The notes beneath the pieces were generated by a model that was given only the letters and a program-made list of their open reading frames with translations, was not told where the DNA came from and made no database searches. This document shows positions 1 through 8,456 of a DNA stretch of 64,000 nt, in pieces. How positions within the stretch are numbered: position 1 is the first letter of the stretch; each line of letters opens with the position of its first letter. The DNA is from Mangrovibacterium lignilyticum (GTDB lineage Bacteria > Bacteroidota > Bacteroidia > Bacteroidales > Prolixibacteraceae), in contig NZ_WKLH01000002.1 of assembly GCF_010882175.1 (NCBI RefSeq), positions 558,001 to 622,000 of the forward strand, read 5' to 3'. The translations under genes were made by a program, and so were the position numbers.

Positions 1-233
1 TCGTCGATCCCAATATCAACTCAAAGATTGAAAGCTTCAGCTACCACAATCAAAAAATTACCAATTACGAAATGGAATGTTCGGCTATTTACGGCTTATC
101 GGCTTTACTCGGACACCATGCCTTAACCGTGTGCTTGATTATTGCAAACCGACTTAGCAAAAGTGCAAACGGCGAATATCAACCACAAATGAAAAAGCTC
201 ATTCAACTGGTTTTGGATAAATTGACAGAATAA
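1..233 (+). CDS. Uridine/nucleoside phosphorylase, C-terminal fragment
   Basis: Only the last 76 codons are in the window; the reading frame begins at base 3 and ends at a TAA. The residues include NYEMECSAIYGLSALLGH, which matches the substrate-binding EMEs/t loop of uridine phosphorylases of the NP-I family, followed by a hydrophobic strand and a charged C-terminal helix. In this family the Glu of the EME loop contacts the ribose. The enzyme would split uridine with phosphate in pyrimidine salvage in the cytoplasm. The 5' part is missing, so substrate preference (uridine versus another nucleoside) cannot be judged. Confidence 0.75.
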   Translation, partial: VDPNINSKIESFSYHNQKITNYEMECSAIYGLSALLGHHALTVCLIIANRLSKSANGEYQPQMKKLIQLVLDKLTE

Positions 234-260
234 TCTATCTTCAACCAATACATTAAGCTT

Positions 261-1127
261 ATGGATTCAGAAAAACTTCAAGCCCTAATTAGCCTTTTAG
301 ATGACCCGGATCAAGCGGTATTTGAAATGGTGGAGAAAGAACTGTTGAAGGAGGATGCTTTGCAGGTTGAAGAATTGGAGCACATTTGGGAAACCAGCCT
401 GGATGAGTTAATGCAAAACCGCATTGAAGACCTCATTCAACAAATCCAGTTTCGGGAAACAAGCAAGAAGATAAAAAGCTGGACCAACCAGGAGGAAGTT
501 GATTTGTTTGAAGGTTTTTTCCTGATCAGCCAATATCAATATCCTGATTTAAAACTGAAAAACATTCAGAGCCAGCTCAAAAAGATTAGCAGCGATGTTT
601 GGTTGGAGATTAATAACAGGCTGACATCAATTGAAAAGATCACTGTATTGAATCACATTTTGTACGATGTCAACAAGTTTGCCATTAACCATTCCAATCC
701 TACATTACCGCAAAATTGCTATTTAAACCTGTTGCTTGAGACCAAGAAAGGCAACCCGGTTTCACTGGCCATACTTTACACAATTATTGCCCGCGACCTG
801 GGATTTCCGGTTCAATTAATCGATTTTCCTCAAAATCCACTGGTGGCCTATGTTGATGCCGAGTTAGCAAAAAAGACGCATGGCGAAGATTACGATTCAC
901 CAGTTTTATTTTATATCAATCCGGCCAATAATGGTGCGATTATCGGCAGAAAAGAAATCGAGTTTTTCATGAAAAAGAATGAAAAAATCGATGAGATGCT
1001 TTTTCAAACACCATGCGAAGATCGGAAAATAATCAAATTGTTGCTTGCCAACCTGATTGAAGCTTACGAAGCTGTCGGGTATAAAGAGAAAGTAAATGAT
1101 CTGAGCTCCATTTCTGACTTATTGTAA
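261..1127 (+). CDS. Transglutaminase-like (SirB1/Transglut_core2-type) protein
   Basis: This 288-residue cytoplasmic protein has a helical N-terminal half and a C-terminal half with the sequence KKGNPVSLAILYTIIARDLG. That stretch is typical of the Transglut_core2 (SirB1-like) group, which keeps the transglutaminase fold. The usual catalytic cysteine position is occupied by ordinary residues here (Cys only near NCYLNLL), so activity is doubtful. No signal peptide is seen. It starts 27 bases after the phosphorylase and ends 2 bases from the convergent truA stop codon. Its role in Bacteroidota is not established. Confidence 0.7.
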   Translation: MDSEKLQALISLLDDPDQAVFEMVEKELLKEDALQVEELEHIWETSLDELMQNRIEDLIQQIQFRETSKKIKSWTNQEEVDLFEGFFLISQYQYPDLKLKNIQSQLKKISSDVWLEINNRLTSIEKITVLNHILYDVNKFAINHSNPTLPQNCYLNLLLETKKGNPVSLAILYTIIARDLGFPVQLIDFPQNPLVAYVDAELAKKTHGEDYDSPVLFYINPANNGAIIGRKEIEFFMKKNEKIDEMLFQTPCEDRKIIKLLLANLIEAYEAVGYKEKVNDLSSISDLL

Positions 1128-1129
1128 GT

Positions 1130-1900
1130 TCAGCATCCTTCGTTCGATCGCACAAACATTGTTTCTGGGTAACAAATATCAGTAAGAAAAAGTCCTTGTG
1201 CGGGTACCGAAAACCCTGCAGTGCCGCGATCTTTGGCCTCAATAATGTTACGAAAATCATCTATTGTCAACTTGCCTTGCCCCACACTCACCAAGGTTCC
1301 TACAATCGCCCTAACCATATTGCGCAGAAAGCGATCTGCTTTTATAGTGAACTGCAAATTGAAACCGTCCCGGGTCCATTGAGCCTTATAAATCTTGCAA
1401 TTATTGGTTTTCACATCCGTGTGAAGCTTACTGAAACTGGTGAAATCTTCGAACTCAAAAAGAACTTCACAAGCCTTATTCATCAAATCAACATCTAACG
1501 GATGACTGAAATACCAGGATAATTCCTGAGCAAACGGGTCTTTTCGCTGGTTGATAAAATAATGGTAGGTTCGCGACACGGCGCTAAACCTGGCATGGGC
1601 CTCCGCATCAACTTTAGTCACTTTGTATATAACAAGGTCTTTCCCTAAAAAGCTGTTCAACTTGTATGTGAACGACGGATCGTCCAAGGTTGTCTTCTCG
1701 GTTTCGAAGTGCGCAACATAGTAATTGGCATGCACTCCGGTATCAGTTCTTCCCGCACCGGTAACCGCCATTTTTTCGCGGCAAATTGTACTCAAAGCAT
1801 GCTCCAATTCCCCCTGAACACTAATCGCATTGGGTTGAATTTGCCACCCGTGAAAACGCGTTCCGTTATAGGCCAATTCAACAAAATATCGTTGTTTCAA
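1130..1900 (-). CDS. truA: tRNA pseudouridine synthase A
   Basis: TruA makes pseudouridine at positions 38-40 of the tRNA anticodon arm. The 256-residue protein has the family's catalytic motif GAGRTDTGVHA, with the catalytic Asp at residue 53, and the RFLRNMVR segment in the C-terminal half; the length is normal. The start is a TTG. No in-frame ATG lies between it and the upstream stop, and the next residues (KQRYFVELAYNGTRFHGW) are the conserved N-terminus, so the TTG is very likely real. The gene is convergent with the transglutaminase-like gene and diverges from moxR. Confidence 0.95.
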   Translation of the reverse strand: MKQRYFVELAYNGTRFHGWQIQPNAISVQGELEHALSTICREKMAVTGAGRTDTGVHANYYVAHFETEKTTLDDPSFTYKLNSFLGKDLVIYKVTKVDAEAHARFSAVSRTYHYFINQRKDPFAQELSWYFSHPLDVDLMNKACEVLFEFEDFTSFSKLHTDVKTNNCKIYKAQWTRDGFNLQFTIKADRFLRNMVRAIVGTLVSVGQGKLTIDDFRNIIEAKDRGTAGFSVPAQGLFLTDICYPETMFVRSNEGC

Positions 1901-2079
1901 TTTATGATTTATTTAAAGATAAAAAATAGAACCGGGCGCTTCCCTGTCACCCTGTTTTTATTAATTTTACAGCTCTTTTAGCTGGTTTTAACTTAACAAC
2001 TTTTAACAAAGTTATACCCTTTTTTGGACAAGTATGCACTAATTTCGTCAACCAAAATATATAAAATAGATCTAATAAT

Positions 2080-3075
2080 ATGAATCAAGCAGTTGATATT
2101 CGTGAGCTCAACGAAAGAATTGAGAAAGAAAGTTCTTTTGTAGACCTGATCAGCATGGAAATGAACAAGGTCATTGTCGGACAAAAACACCTTGTTGAAA
2201 GTTTGATGATTGGTTTATTATCGGGAGGCCACATCTTATTGGAAGGTGTGCCCGGATTGGCAAAAACCTTAGCTATAACCACATTGGCGAAAACCATTGA
2301 TGCTGACTTTGCCCGCATTCAGTTTACACCCGACCTACTCCCTGCCGACTTGCTGGGGACTTTAATATACAGTCAGAAAAATGAAGAGTTTGTTGTCAAA
2401 AAAGGACCGATCTTCACCAACTTTGTATTGGCTGATGAAATTAACCGTGCACCGGCAAAAGTTCAGTCAGCACTGCTCGAAGCCATGCAGGAACGTCAAA
2501 TTACCATTGGCGATAAAACATTCAAGCTGCAGGAGCCATTCCTGGTAATGGCAACGCAAAACCCGATTGAGCAGGAAGGTACTTATCCGCTTCCGGAAGC
2601 TCAGGTCGACCGTTTCATGTTGAAAGTTGTGATCAAATACCCGCAAAAGGAAGAGGAAAAACTGATTATTCAGCAAAACCTGTTGAAACAATTTCCAATA
2701 CCATCAACTGTTTTGTCACCCGAAGCCATTATCAAGGCTCGCGACGTGGTTAAAGATGTCTATTTGGATGAGAAAATCAGCAAATATATTGTTGACATTG
2801 TTTTTGCAACGCGTACCCCATCGGAATACAAGTTGGAAAAATATGCTGATATGATCTCGTACGGAGGTTCGCCCCGTGCCAGCATTAGCTTAGCTCAGGC
2901 AGCCAAAGCTTACGCGTTTATCAAACGTCGTGGCTATGTTATCCCGGAAGATGTGCGTGCTGTATCGCACGACGTGATGCGCCACCGGATCGGCTTAAGC
3001 TATGAAGCAGAAGCCAACAATATTACAACGGAAGAGATCATTACTGATATTTTGAACACAATTGAAGTCCCGTAG
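2080..3075 (+). CDS. MoxR-family AAA+ ATPase, first gene of the Bat operon
   Basis: The 331-residue AAA+ ATPase has Walker A GVPGLAKT (about residues 56-63), Walker B VLADE (116-120) followed by INRAP, the MoxR signature ATQNPIEQEGTYPLPEAQ, and a C-terminal lid domain. MoxR proteins act as chaperone-like ATPases that work with VWA-domain partners. Here the partners are the DUF58, BatA and BatB proteins encoded downstream. The ATG follows an A/T-rich leader without a Shine-Dalgarno site. The first ATPase-to-DUF58 junction is widened to 467 bases by an inserted four-helix-bundle cassette. Confidence 0.92.
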   Translation: MNQAVDIRELNERIEKESSFVDLISMEMNKVIVGQKHLVESLMIGLLSGGHILLEGVPGLAKTLAITTLAKTIDADFARIQFTPDLLPADLLGTLIYSQKNEEFVVKKGPIFTNFVLADEINRAPAKVQSALLEAMQERQITIGDKTFKLQEPFLVMATQNPIEQEGTYPLPEAQVDRFMLKVVIKYPQKEEEKLIIQQNLLKQFPIPSTVLSPEAIIKARDVVKDVYLDEKISKYIVDIVFATRTPSEYKLEKYADMISYGGSPRASISLAQAAKAYAFIKRRGYVIPEDVRAVSHDVMRHRIGLSYEAEANNITTEEIITDILNTIEVP

Positions 3076-3081
3076 CGGAAC

Positions 3082-3496
3082 AAATTCCAAATATCAAGGA
3101 ACAAAGATCAAAAAATGAACGAACTTGAAAACAGGTGCCTTCAATTTGCGATCGACATTCGATTAAAATTGAAAAATTTGCCTCGAAATACTTCCAATGT
3201 TGAAGATTTCAAGCAAGTGGTCAGGTCTTCCGGTTCGATCGGTTCAAATTACATTGAGGCAAATGAGTCTCTAGGCGACAAGGACAAGTTATTTCGTATG
3301 AGAATTGCCCGAAAGGAAGCCAAAGAAACGATTTACTGGCTGACAATTTTGGAGAATACAAATCGGGAATTCTCAAAAGAGCTTCATGATTTGATTGGGG
3401 AAACAGATGAACTGAAAAAGATTATTTCCGCAATCATTACAAAACTAAGTCGTTGATATTTTTTAATTGATTTTTGAATTATGGAATTTGGAATTT
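3082..3496. repeat. Inverted-repeat-bounded cassette around the four-helix gene
   Basis: A perfect 11-base inverted repeat flanks the four-helix-bundle gene: AAATTCCAAAT at 3082-3092 and its exact complement ATTTGGAATTT at 3486-3496. The cassette is 415 bases long and includes the gene with its A/T-rich leader and tail. S23-type proteins were first found in intervening sequences of 23S rRNA genes that are bounded by complementary arms. The arrangement here looks like a free-standing relative of such a cassette. No target duplication is obvious. Confidence 0.55.
3115..3456 (+). CDS. Four-helix-bundle (S23/IVP-type) protein
   Basis: This 113-residue protein belongs to the S23 rRNA intervening-sequence/four-helix-bundle family (TIGR02436 type). 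Visible marks are the RLKNLPRNT segment, the RSSGSIGSNYIEANES turn and the AKETIYWLTIL helix. Family members are small, all-helical and form pentamers; their function is unknown. It interrupts an otherwise tightly packed moxR-DUF58 operon and lies within an 11-base inverted repeat, which suggests that it arrived as a mobile or rRNA-derived cassette. It is in the same direction as the operon and so is probably co-transcribed. Confidence 0.88.
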   Translation: MNELENRCLQFAIDIRLKLKNLPRNTSNVEDFKQVVRSSGSIGSNYIEANESLGDKDKLFRMRIARKEAKETIYWLTILENTNREFSKELHDLIGETDELKKIISAIITKLSR

Positions 3497-3542
3497 ATAC
3501 CGATAGAATAAGTGAAGTAGTTGAACCAATAAGTTAGGTAGC

Positions 3543-4424
3543 TTGGAACATACAGAATTATTAAAAAAGGTCCGAAAGATTGAGATCAAAACCCGGGGAT
3601 TGAGCCGCAATATTTTTGCCGGCGAATATCACTCGGCGTTTAAAGGCCGCGGGATGGCGTTTAGCGAGGTGCGAGAATACCAGTTTGGTGACGATGTCCG
3701 CAATATCGATTGGAATGTGACCGCCCGTTACAACAAGCCCTTCATCAAAATCTTTGAGGAAGAACGTGAGTTGACCGTCATGTTGTTGATTGACGTCAGC
3801 GGTTCGCGGGATTTCGGATCATTCGAGAAATTTAAAAAGAATGTGATTACCGAAATTTCAGCCATTTTATCTTTCTCTGCCATTCAGAATAATGATAAAA
3901 TTGGAGTCATCTTCTTTTCGGAAACGATTGAAAAATTCATCCCGCCCAAGAAAGGGAAATCGCATATCCTCAGAATCATTCGGGAGTTGATCGATTTCGA
4001 ACCCGAGAATAAAGGCACGAATATTACCGAAGCTTTGCGATACATGACCAACGCCATTAAAAAGCGCTGTACCTGCTTTATCATTTCAGACTTTATTCAT
4101 GGTGAAACTGGATTTGACAAAGCGCTAACCATCGCGAATAACAAGCACGATGTTGTCGCCCTGCGCATTTTCGACGAACGGGAAGCCAGTCTCCCTCCTA
4201 TTGGGATGATCAAGTTAAAAGACGCTGAAACCGGTGAATATATTTGGGTTGACAGCAATAGCCGAAAGGTTCGTGAAAGCTACGAGCAGTGGTGGACAGA
4301 AATCAGCAATAAATTGGATTGGTCGTTTAAGAAAAGTGGAGTTGACTACGCCAATATAAACACAAAAGAGGACTATGTCAGATCCCTGATGACCTTGTTT
4401 AAAAAGCGGGGATTAAAAGCATAA
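3543..4424 (+). CDS. DUF58 (VWA-like) protein of the Bat operon
   Basis: The 293-residue protein shows the DUF58 core GDDVRNIDWNVTARYNKPF (about residues 49-67) and a degenerate VWA metal site, IDVSGS (residues 83-88). DUF58 proteins are MoxR partners. The start is a TTG; an in-frame stop lies seven codons upstream and the conserved family N-terminus (RGLSRNIFAGEYHSAFKGRG) begins about 18 residues later, so a downstream ATG would cut into the domain. There is no signal peptide, so the protein is probably cytoplasmic. It ends 3 bases before the next gene, which suggests coupled translation. Confidence 0.9.
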   Translation: MEHTELLKKVRKIEIKTRGLSRNIFAGEYHSAFKGRGMAFSEVREYQFGDDVRNIDWNVTARYNKPFIKIFEEERELTVMLLIDVSGSRDFGSFEKFKKNVITEISAILSFSAIQNNDKIGVIFFSETIEKFIPPKKGKSHILRIIRELIDFEPENKGTNITEALRYMTNAIKKRCTCFIISDFIHGETGFDKALTIANNKHDVVALRIFDEREASLPPIGMIKLKDAETGEYIWVDSNSRKVRESYEQWWTEISNKLDWSFKKSGVDYANINTKEDYVRSLMTLFKKRGLKA

Positions 4425-4427
4425 AGT

Positions 4428-5420
4428 ATGAGAGGAATAAAAATTACAATACTTCTTTTAGGTCTGCTCGGATTATTCCAACCCTCTGCCATGGCACAGG
4501 GTGTCAAAGTGAAAGCTGTGATTGATTCAACCCATGTCCTGATTGGAGACCAGTTTAAGCTTCGGTTGGAACTGGACCAGCCCAACGATGCTCAGGTTGA
4601 ATTTCCTCAGATACCAGACACGATTGAAGGAGGAATAGAAGTTATTGAACAATCGCCACTGGATACGTTCAAACTGGACAACAGCGAACAGCTGAAAATC
4701 ATTAAAAATCTGACCATCACAAGTTTTGACACCGGTAAACAGGTTATTCCGGCTTTCAAATTTAAACTGGTTCAGAATGATATGCAGCAGGATTTGGAGA
4801 CCTTGCCGGCGGAGTTCTTTGTTCATTCCATGCCATTGGATACAACCAAAGGACCAACCGATATTAAGCAACCATATGCCGCACCAGTTACTTTGGCCGA
4901 GGCATCGCCCTACATCTTAGGGGCCATTCTTATTTTGGCCATTGCTTTTTTCATCTTCTATTACATCCAGCGACGCAGGAAAAACAAACCGGTATTTGGC
5001 AAACCGGCCAAACCGAAAGAGGCACCGCACGTGATCGCGTTGCGCGAACTGGAACGCATTAAAGAAGAGAAACACTGGCTCGAACCCGGCGAAATTAAAA
5101 TGTTCTACAGCGATGTTTCTGATACCTTAAGAGAATACATCGACGAGCGCTTCCATATCAACGCAATGGAATATACAACTGACGAAACGCTGGAGGCTTT
5201 CAAACGGCAAAAAGACTTGCTAACAGATAAGTCGAAAAGCCAGCTAAAAGACATCCTCAGTTTATCCGATTTGGTGAAATTTGCCAAATACCAGCCATTG
5301 CCTGATGATCACAATCTCACCTTAATGAATGCTTTCTTCTTTGTAAATGAAACAAAGCTTGAAGATAAAAAAGCAGTAATTAAGGATGAACGGGAAGGTG
5401 AAGATGTTGAAATGAAATAA
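4428..5420 (+). CDS. Exported single-span membrane protein of the Bat operon
   Basis: This 330-residue protein has an N-terminal signal peptide (hydrophobic LLLGLLGLFQPSAMAQ), a beta-rich periplasmic domain (about residues 24-155) similar in style to the N-terminus of BatD, one membrane span near residues 163-182 (YILGAILILAIAFFIFYYIQ), and a charged cytoplasmic tail with the segment YSDVSDTLREYIDERF. The position between the DUF58 gene and batA is the usual site for this component in Bacteroidota. Its exact role is unknown; a scaffold linking periplasmic and cytoplasmic Bat parts is an inference. Confidence 0.8.
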   Translation: MRGIKITILLLGLLGLFQPSAMAQGVKVKAVIDSTHVLIGDQFKLRLELDQPNDAQVEFPQIPDTIEGGIEVIEQSPLDTFKLDNSEQLKIIKNLTITSFDTGKQVIPAFKFKLVQNDMQQDLETLPAEFFVHSMPLDTTKGPTDIKQPYAAPVTLAEASPYILGAILILAIAFFIFYYIQRRRKNKPVFGKPAKPKEAPHVIALRELERIKEEKHWLEPGEIKMFYSDVSDTLREYIDERFHINAMEYTTDETLEAFKRQKDLLTDKSKSQLKDILSLSDLVKFAKYQPLPDDHNLTLMNAFFFVNETKLEDKKAVIKDEREGEDVEMK

Positions 5421-5505
5421 CGACTATTAGCATGGCACAAGCCATTTTTGCCTGATAAGAGAAAATATACGTCACTAAAAAGTTTCTACGAATAGAAAGA
5501 AAAAG

Positions 5506-6498
5506 ATGAACGGAATAACCTATAAAAATCCGGAATATTTTTACTTGCTGCTACTATTAATCCCGATGTTGACCTGGTACATTTTCAGGTTCAGAAAATC
5601 GGGAGCAAGCATTCGCTTCTCAACGATTAAGGGATTTAGCAGCATTAGTAAAAGCTGGAAACATTATTTGCGCCATTTCCCGATTGTGTTGCAAATGGCC
5701 GGCATTGCATTGCTAATTGTAGCACTGGCACGTCCACAATCGTCAAGTAGCTGGGAAAATGTTACAACTGAAGGGATCGATATTGTCGTTGCACTCGATA
5801 TTTCGAGTTCCATGCTGGCCCGCGATTTTCAGCCAAACCGGCTGGAAGCCGCCAAAGATGTGGCCACTAAGTTTATTGCCGGTCGTCCCAACGACAAAAT
5901 GGGATTGGTCGTTTTCTCAGGAGAGAGCTTCACGCAGTGTCCGCTTACGACCGACCACGCGGTGTTGATCAACCTGTTTCGGGATATTGAAAGCGGGATG
6001 ATAGAAGACGGTACAGCCATCGGCAACGGCCTAGCCACCTCCGTTGCTCGCCTCAAAGAAAGCGATGCCATAAGCAGGGTCATCATTTTGTTGACCGACG
6101 GAGAAAACAACCGGGGAGAAATCGCACCTGTAACTGCTGCCGAACTGGCAAAAACTTACGGCATCCGCGTATACACGATCGGGGTTGGAACTATTGGCAC
6201 AGCCCCCTACCCGGTTCAGACACCATTTGGAACGCAGCTCCGCGATGTGGAAGTTAAAATTGACGAAGCGACGCTACAAAAAATTGCTGACATCACCGAC
6301 GGTCAATACTTCAGAGCAACGGACAATAATTCGTTGAAAAATATTTACGAAGAAATTGACAAGCTCGAAAAATCAAAAATTGAGGTCAAGGAATACAGTC
6401 GAAAACAGGAAGAATATCAACGTTACGCTCTTTTCGGAGGGTTGATCCTGCTCGCAGGACTATTCCTGAAAATAACCCTATTCAGAAACATTCCTTAA
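5506..6498 (+). CDS. batA: BatA, VWA-domain aerotolerance membrane protein
   Basis: BatA has two N-terminal membrane spans (about residues 11-29 and 58-76), a von Willebrand A domain with an intact metal-ion site (DISSS, Asp98-Ser100-Ser102, later Thr in CPLTTDHA and the LLTDGENN loop), and a C-terminal span near residues 308-328. It is the first of a tandem VWA pair, with BatB next. Bat proteins are linked to oxygen tolerance in Bacteroides fragilis and to stress in Leptospira; their molecular action is not settled. The domain between the spans should face the cytoplasm or periplasm depending on topology; this cannot be fixed here. Confidence 0.92.
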   Translation: MNGITYKNPEYFYLLLLLIPMLTWYIFRFRKSGASIRFSTIKGFSSISKSWKHYLRHFPIVLQMAGIALLIVALARPQSSSSWENVTTEGIDIVVALDISSSMLARDFQPNRLEAAKDVATKFIAGRPNDKMGLVVFSGESFTQCPLTTDHAVLINLFRDIESGMIEDGTAIGNGLATSVARLKESDAISRVIILLTDGENNRGEIAPVTAAELAKTYGIRVYTIGVGTIGTAPYPVQTPFGTQLRDVEVKIDEATLQKIADITDGQYFRATDNNSLKNIYEEIDKLEKSKIEVKEYSRKQEEYQRYALFGGLILLAGLFLKITLFRNIP

Positions 6499-6508
6499 GA
6501 CAAAAAAA

Positions 6509-7543
6509 ATGGAAATGTTCAGATTTGCACATATCGAATACCTTTACGCATTAGTCATCATACCGATCCTGATTATTATTTTCAGTATTATCCGGATTCG
6601 GCGTCAGAAAGCGCTGGCCCGATTTGGCGAAAAGGAAATAATCGATCAGTTAATGCCAAACGTTAGCACCGCCCGTCCGACGATCAAGTTTATGCTTTGG
6701 ATGTTGGCTTTGGCTTCCATCATTTTTGCGGTTGCACAACCTCAATTCGGGAGTAAGTTGAAAACTGAAAAACGAAAAGGAGTTGAATTAATCATCGCGC
6801 TTGATGTTTCAAACTCGATGATGGCTGAAGACATTCAACCCAACCGCCTGGAACGAGCTAAACGAGCCATTTCCCGATTAGTTGATAACCTGGATGACGA
6901 TAAGATCGGATTGATTGTGTTTGCAGGAGATGCCTACACACAGTTACCTATTACAACTGATTTCTCCTCGGCAAAGCTCTTTTTGAATTCAGTTAACACG
7001 AGCATCGTTCCGCGACAGGGAACAGCCATTGGTGCAGCGATTAACCTAGCAGCGAGTTCATTCAGTCCGCAGTTCGAAGGCAACAAAGCCATCATTATTA
7101 TAACCGACGGTGAAAACCACGAAGATGATGCGATTGGTGCAGCGACAGCCGCCGCTCAACAGGGCATTATCGTACACACCATCGGAATGGGCCTTCCGCA
7201 GGGAGCGCCAATTCCGGTTTTAAACAATGGCCAAAAAGATTTCCGAAAGGATAAAAACGGTCAGGTTGTTGTTACCAAACTGGATGAGCAAATGTTGCAA
7301 CAAATTGCAGCGGCCGGCAACGGGGTTTACGTTCGTGCCAACAATGCGCAGGTAGGTTTAAACACCTTGTTCAACGAAATCAATAAAATGGAGGGCGCCG
7401 AAATGGAATCGGTGGTTTATGCCGAATATGCCGAACAATACCAATGGTTCATCGCCTTGGCTTTGTTCTTCCTGCTCCTGGATTATCTGATTTTGGAACG
7501 AAAAAACAAATATTTGAAAAACATCAAAATATTTGGAAAATGA
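6509..7543 (+). CDS. batB: BatB, VWA-domain aerotolerance membrane protein
   Basis: BatB repeats the BatA plan over 344 residues: two N-terminal spans (about 11-28 and 60-78), a VWA domain with intact DVSNS metal site (Asp99-Ser101-Ser103) and ITDGENHEDD loop, and a C-terminal span near residue 318-334. It starts 10 bases after batA. Its TGA overlaps the ATG of batC in an ATGA junction, so the two are probably translationally coupled. Confidence 0.92.
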   Translation: MEMFRFAHIEYLYALVIIPILIIIFSIIRIRRQKALARFGEKEIIDQLMPNVSTARPTIKFMLWMLALASIIFAVAQPQFGSKLKTEKRKGVELIIALDVSNSMMAEDIQPNRLERAKRAISRLVDNLDDDKIGLIVFAGDAYTQLPITTDFSSAKLFLNSVNTSIVPRQGTAIGAAINLAASSFSPQFEGNKAIIIITDGENHEDDAIGAATAAAQQGIIVHTIGMGLPQGAPIPVLNNGQKDFRKDKNGQVVVTKLDEQMLQQIAAAGNGVYVRANNAQVGLNTLFNEINKMEGAEMESVVYAEYAEQYQWFIALALFFLLLDYLILERKNKYLKNIKIFGK

Positions 7544-8358
7544 GACGACACACAATAAAGTATACCGCACTTTTCAGCATTTTGCTAGTATTGCTTTCAA
7601 TAACGGTACAAGCACAAAACGAGCGTAAATTTGTACGCCAGGGAAATAGTTTGTACGAACAAGCTTTGGCCGATACAACCAAACAAGATACCGCCCTGTA
7701 CAACCAGGCAGAAGTGGCCTACCGCAGAGCGCTGGACAAACGCCCGGACGATCTGAAATGGAATTTCAATGTGGGTGATGCACAGTATAAACAAATGCAA
7801 TTTGATCAGGCACAGAGCACGTTCGAGGAGATTGCAGAGAAAAGTACCGATAAAAATGAAAAAGCCCGGGCTTTTCACAACATCGGAAACTCGTTGCTGA
7901 TGCAGAAAAAAATTGATGAAAGTATTGAAGCGTATAAAAAAGCGCTTCGAAACAATCCAAATGATCTGGATACCAAGTACAACCTGCTTTATGCTATGGA
8001 TTTGAAAAAGAAACAAGAGGAGCAGAAAAAGAAACAAGACAAAAACAAAGACCAGGACAAGAACAAGGATCAAAAGGATAAGGATAAAGACAAGCAGGAC
8101 CAAAATAAAGATCAGAATAAGGATCAAAACAAGGACCAGAACAAAGATCAGCAGGATAAGAATCAGGATCAAAATAAAGACCAACAAAAACAGAATCAGG
8201 ATCAGCAGCAACAACAGCAGCAAGAACAAAAGATATCGAAAGAAAATGCTGAGCGCTTGTTACAAGCCCTGCAAAACGATGAAGAAAAGATTCAGGAAAA
8301 AGTAAAAAAAGCAAAAGCGGCAAAAGCCAAGCAGCGTACAACAGACAAAGATTGGTAA
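7540..8358 (+). CDS. batC: BatC, exported TPR protein with a charged repeat tail
   Basis: The 272-residue product has a signal peptide (MRRHTIKYTALFSILLVLLS, cleaved near VQAQ), two to three TPR-like helical pairs (about residues 35-150; RRALDKRPDDLKWNFNVGDA, AYKKALRNNPNDLDTKYNLL), and a tail rich in K, D, Q and N. The ATG at 7540 was preferred to an earlier in-frame ATG because it gives a clean signal peptide and overlaps the batB stop. BatC is a periplasmic protein-interaction component of the Bat complex. Confidence 0.9.
   Translation: MRRHTIKYTALFSILLVLLSITVQAQNERKFVRQGNSLYEQALADTTKQDTALYNQAEVAYRRALDKRPDDLKWNFNVGDAQYKQMQFDQAQSTFEEIAEKSTDKNEKARAFHNIGNSLLMQKKIDESIEAYKKALRNNPNDLDTKYNLLYAMDLKKKQEEQKKKQDKNKDQDKNKDQKDKDKDKQDQNKDQNKDQNKDQNKDQQDKNQDQNKDQQKQNQDQQQQQQQEQKISKENAERLLQALQNDEEKIQEKVKKAKAAKAKQRTTDKDW
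8003..8232 (+). repeat. Low-complexity KDQN repeat within batC
   Basis: About 75 codons use almost only Lys, Asp, Gln, Asn and Glu. In 8104-8151 the 12-base unit coding NKDQ occurs four times in tandem with synonymous differences between copies, followed by a run of Gln codons (8202-8223). The third-base differences show that the peptide repeat is kept although the DNA repeat decays. The region should be disordered and highly polar, and its length is likely to vary between strains. Confidence 0.85.
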
Positions 8359-8456
8359 CATTTTGAAAAAATAATTGCCAACAACAGACTAAAAAGACTG
8401 ATTTCACTGTTTTTTGCTTTATATATTAATTTTGAAGTTGAAATAACAACGCATAC

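Noticed and set aside
2024-2047. Promoter for the Bat operon (TTG at 2024-2026, TAATTTCG at 2040-2047)
   Set aside because: The -7 element has a mismatch and the spacing of 13 bases is too short for this phylum.
7597-8229. Long - strand frame coding a very hydrophobic 210-residue protein
   Set aside because: It is the antisense of the batC KDQN repeat; the Leu/Ile-rich sequence is a mirror of the AAx/GAx codons and has no independent support.
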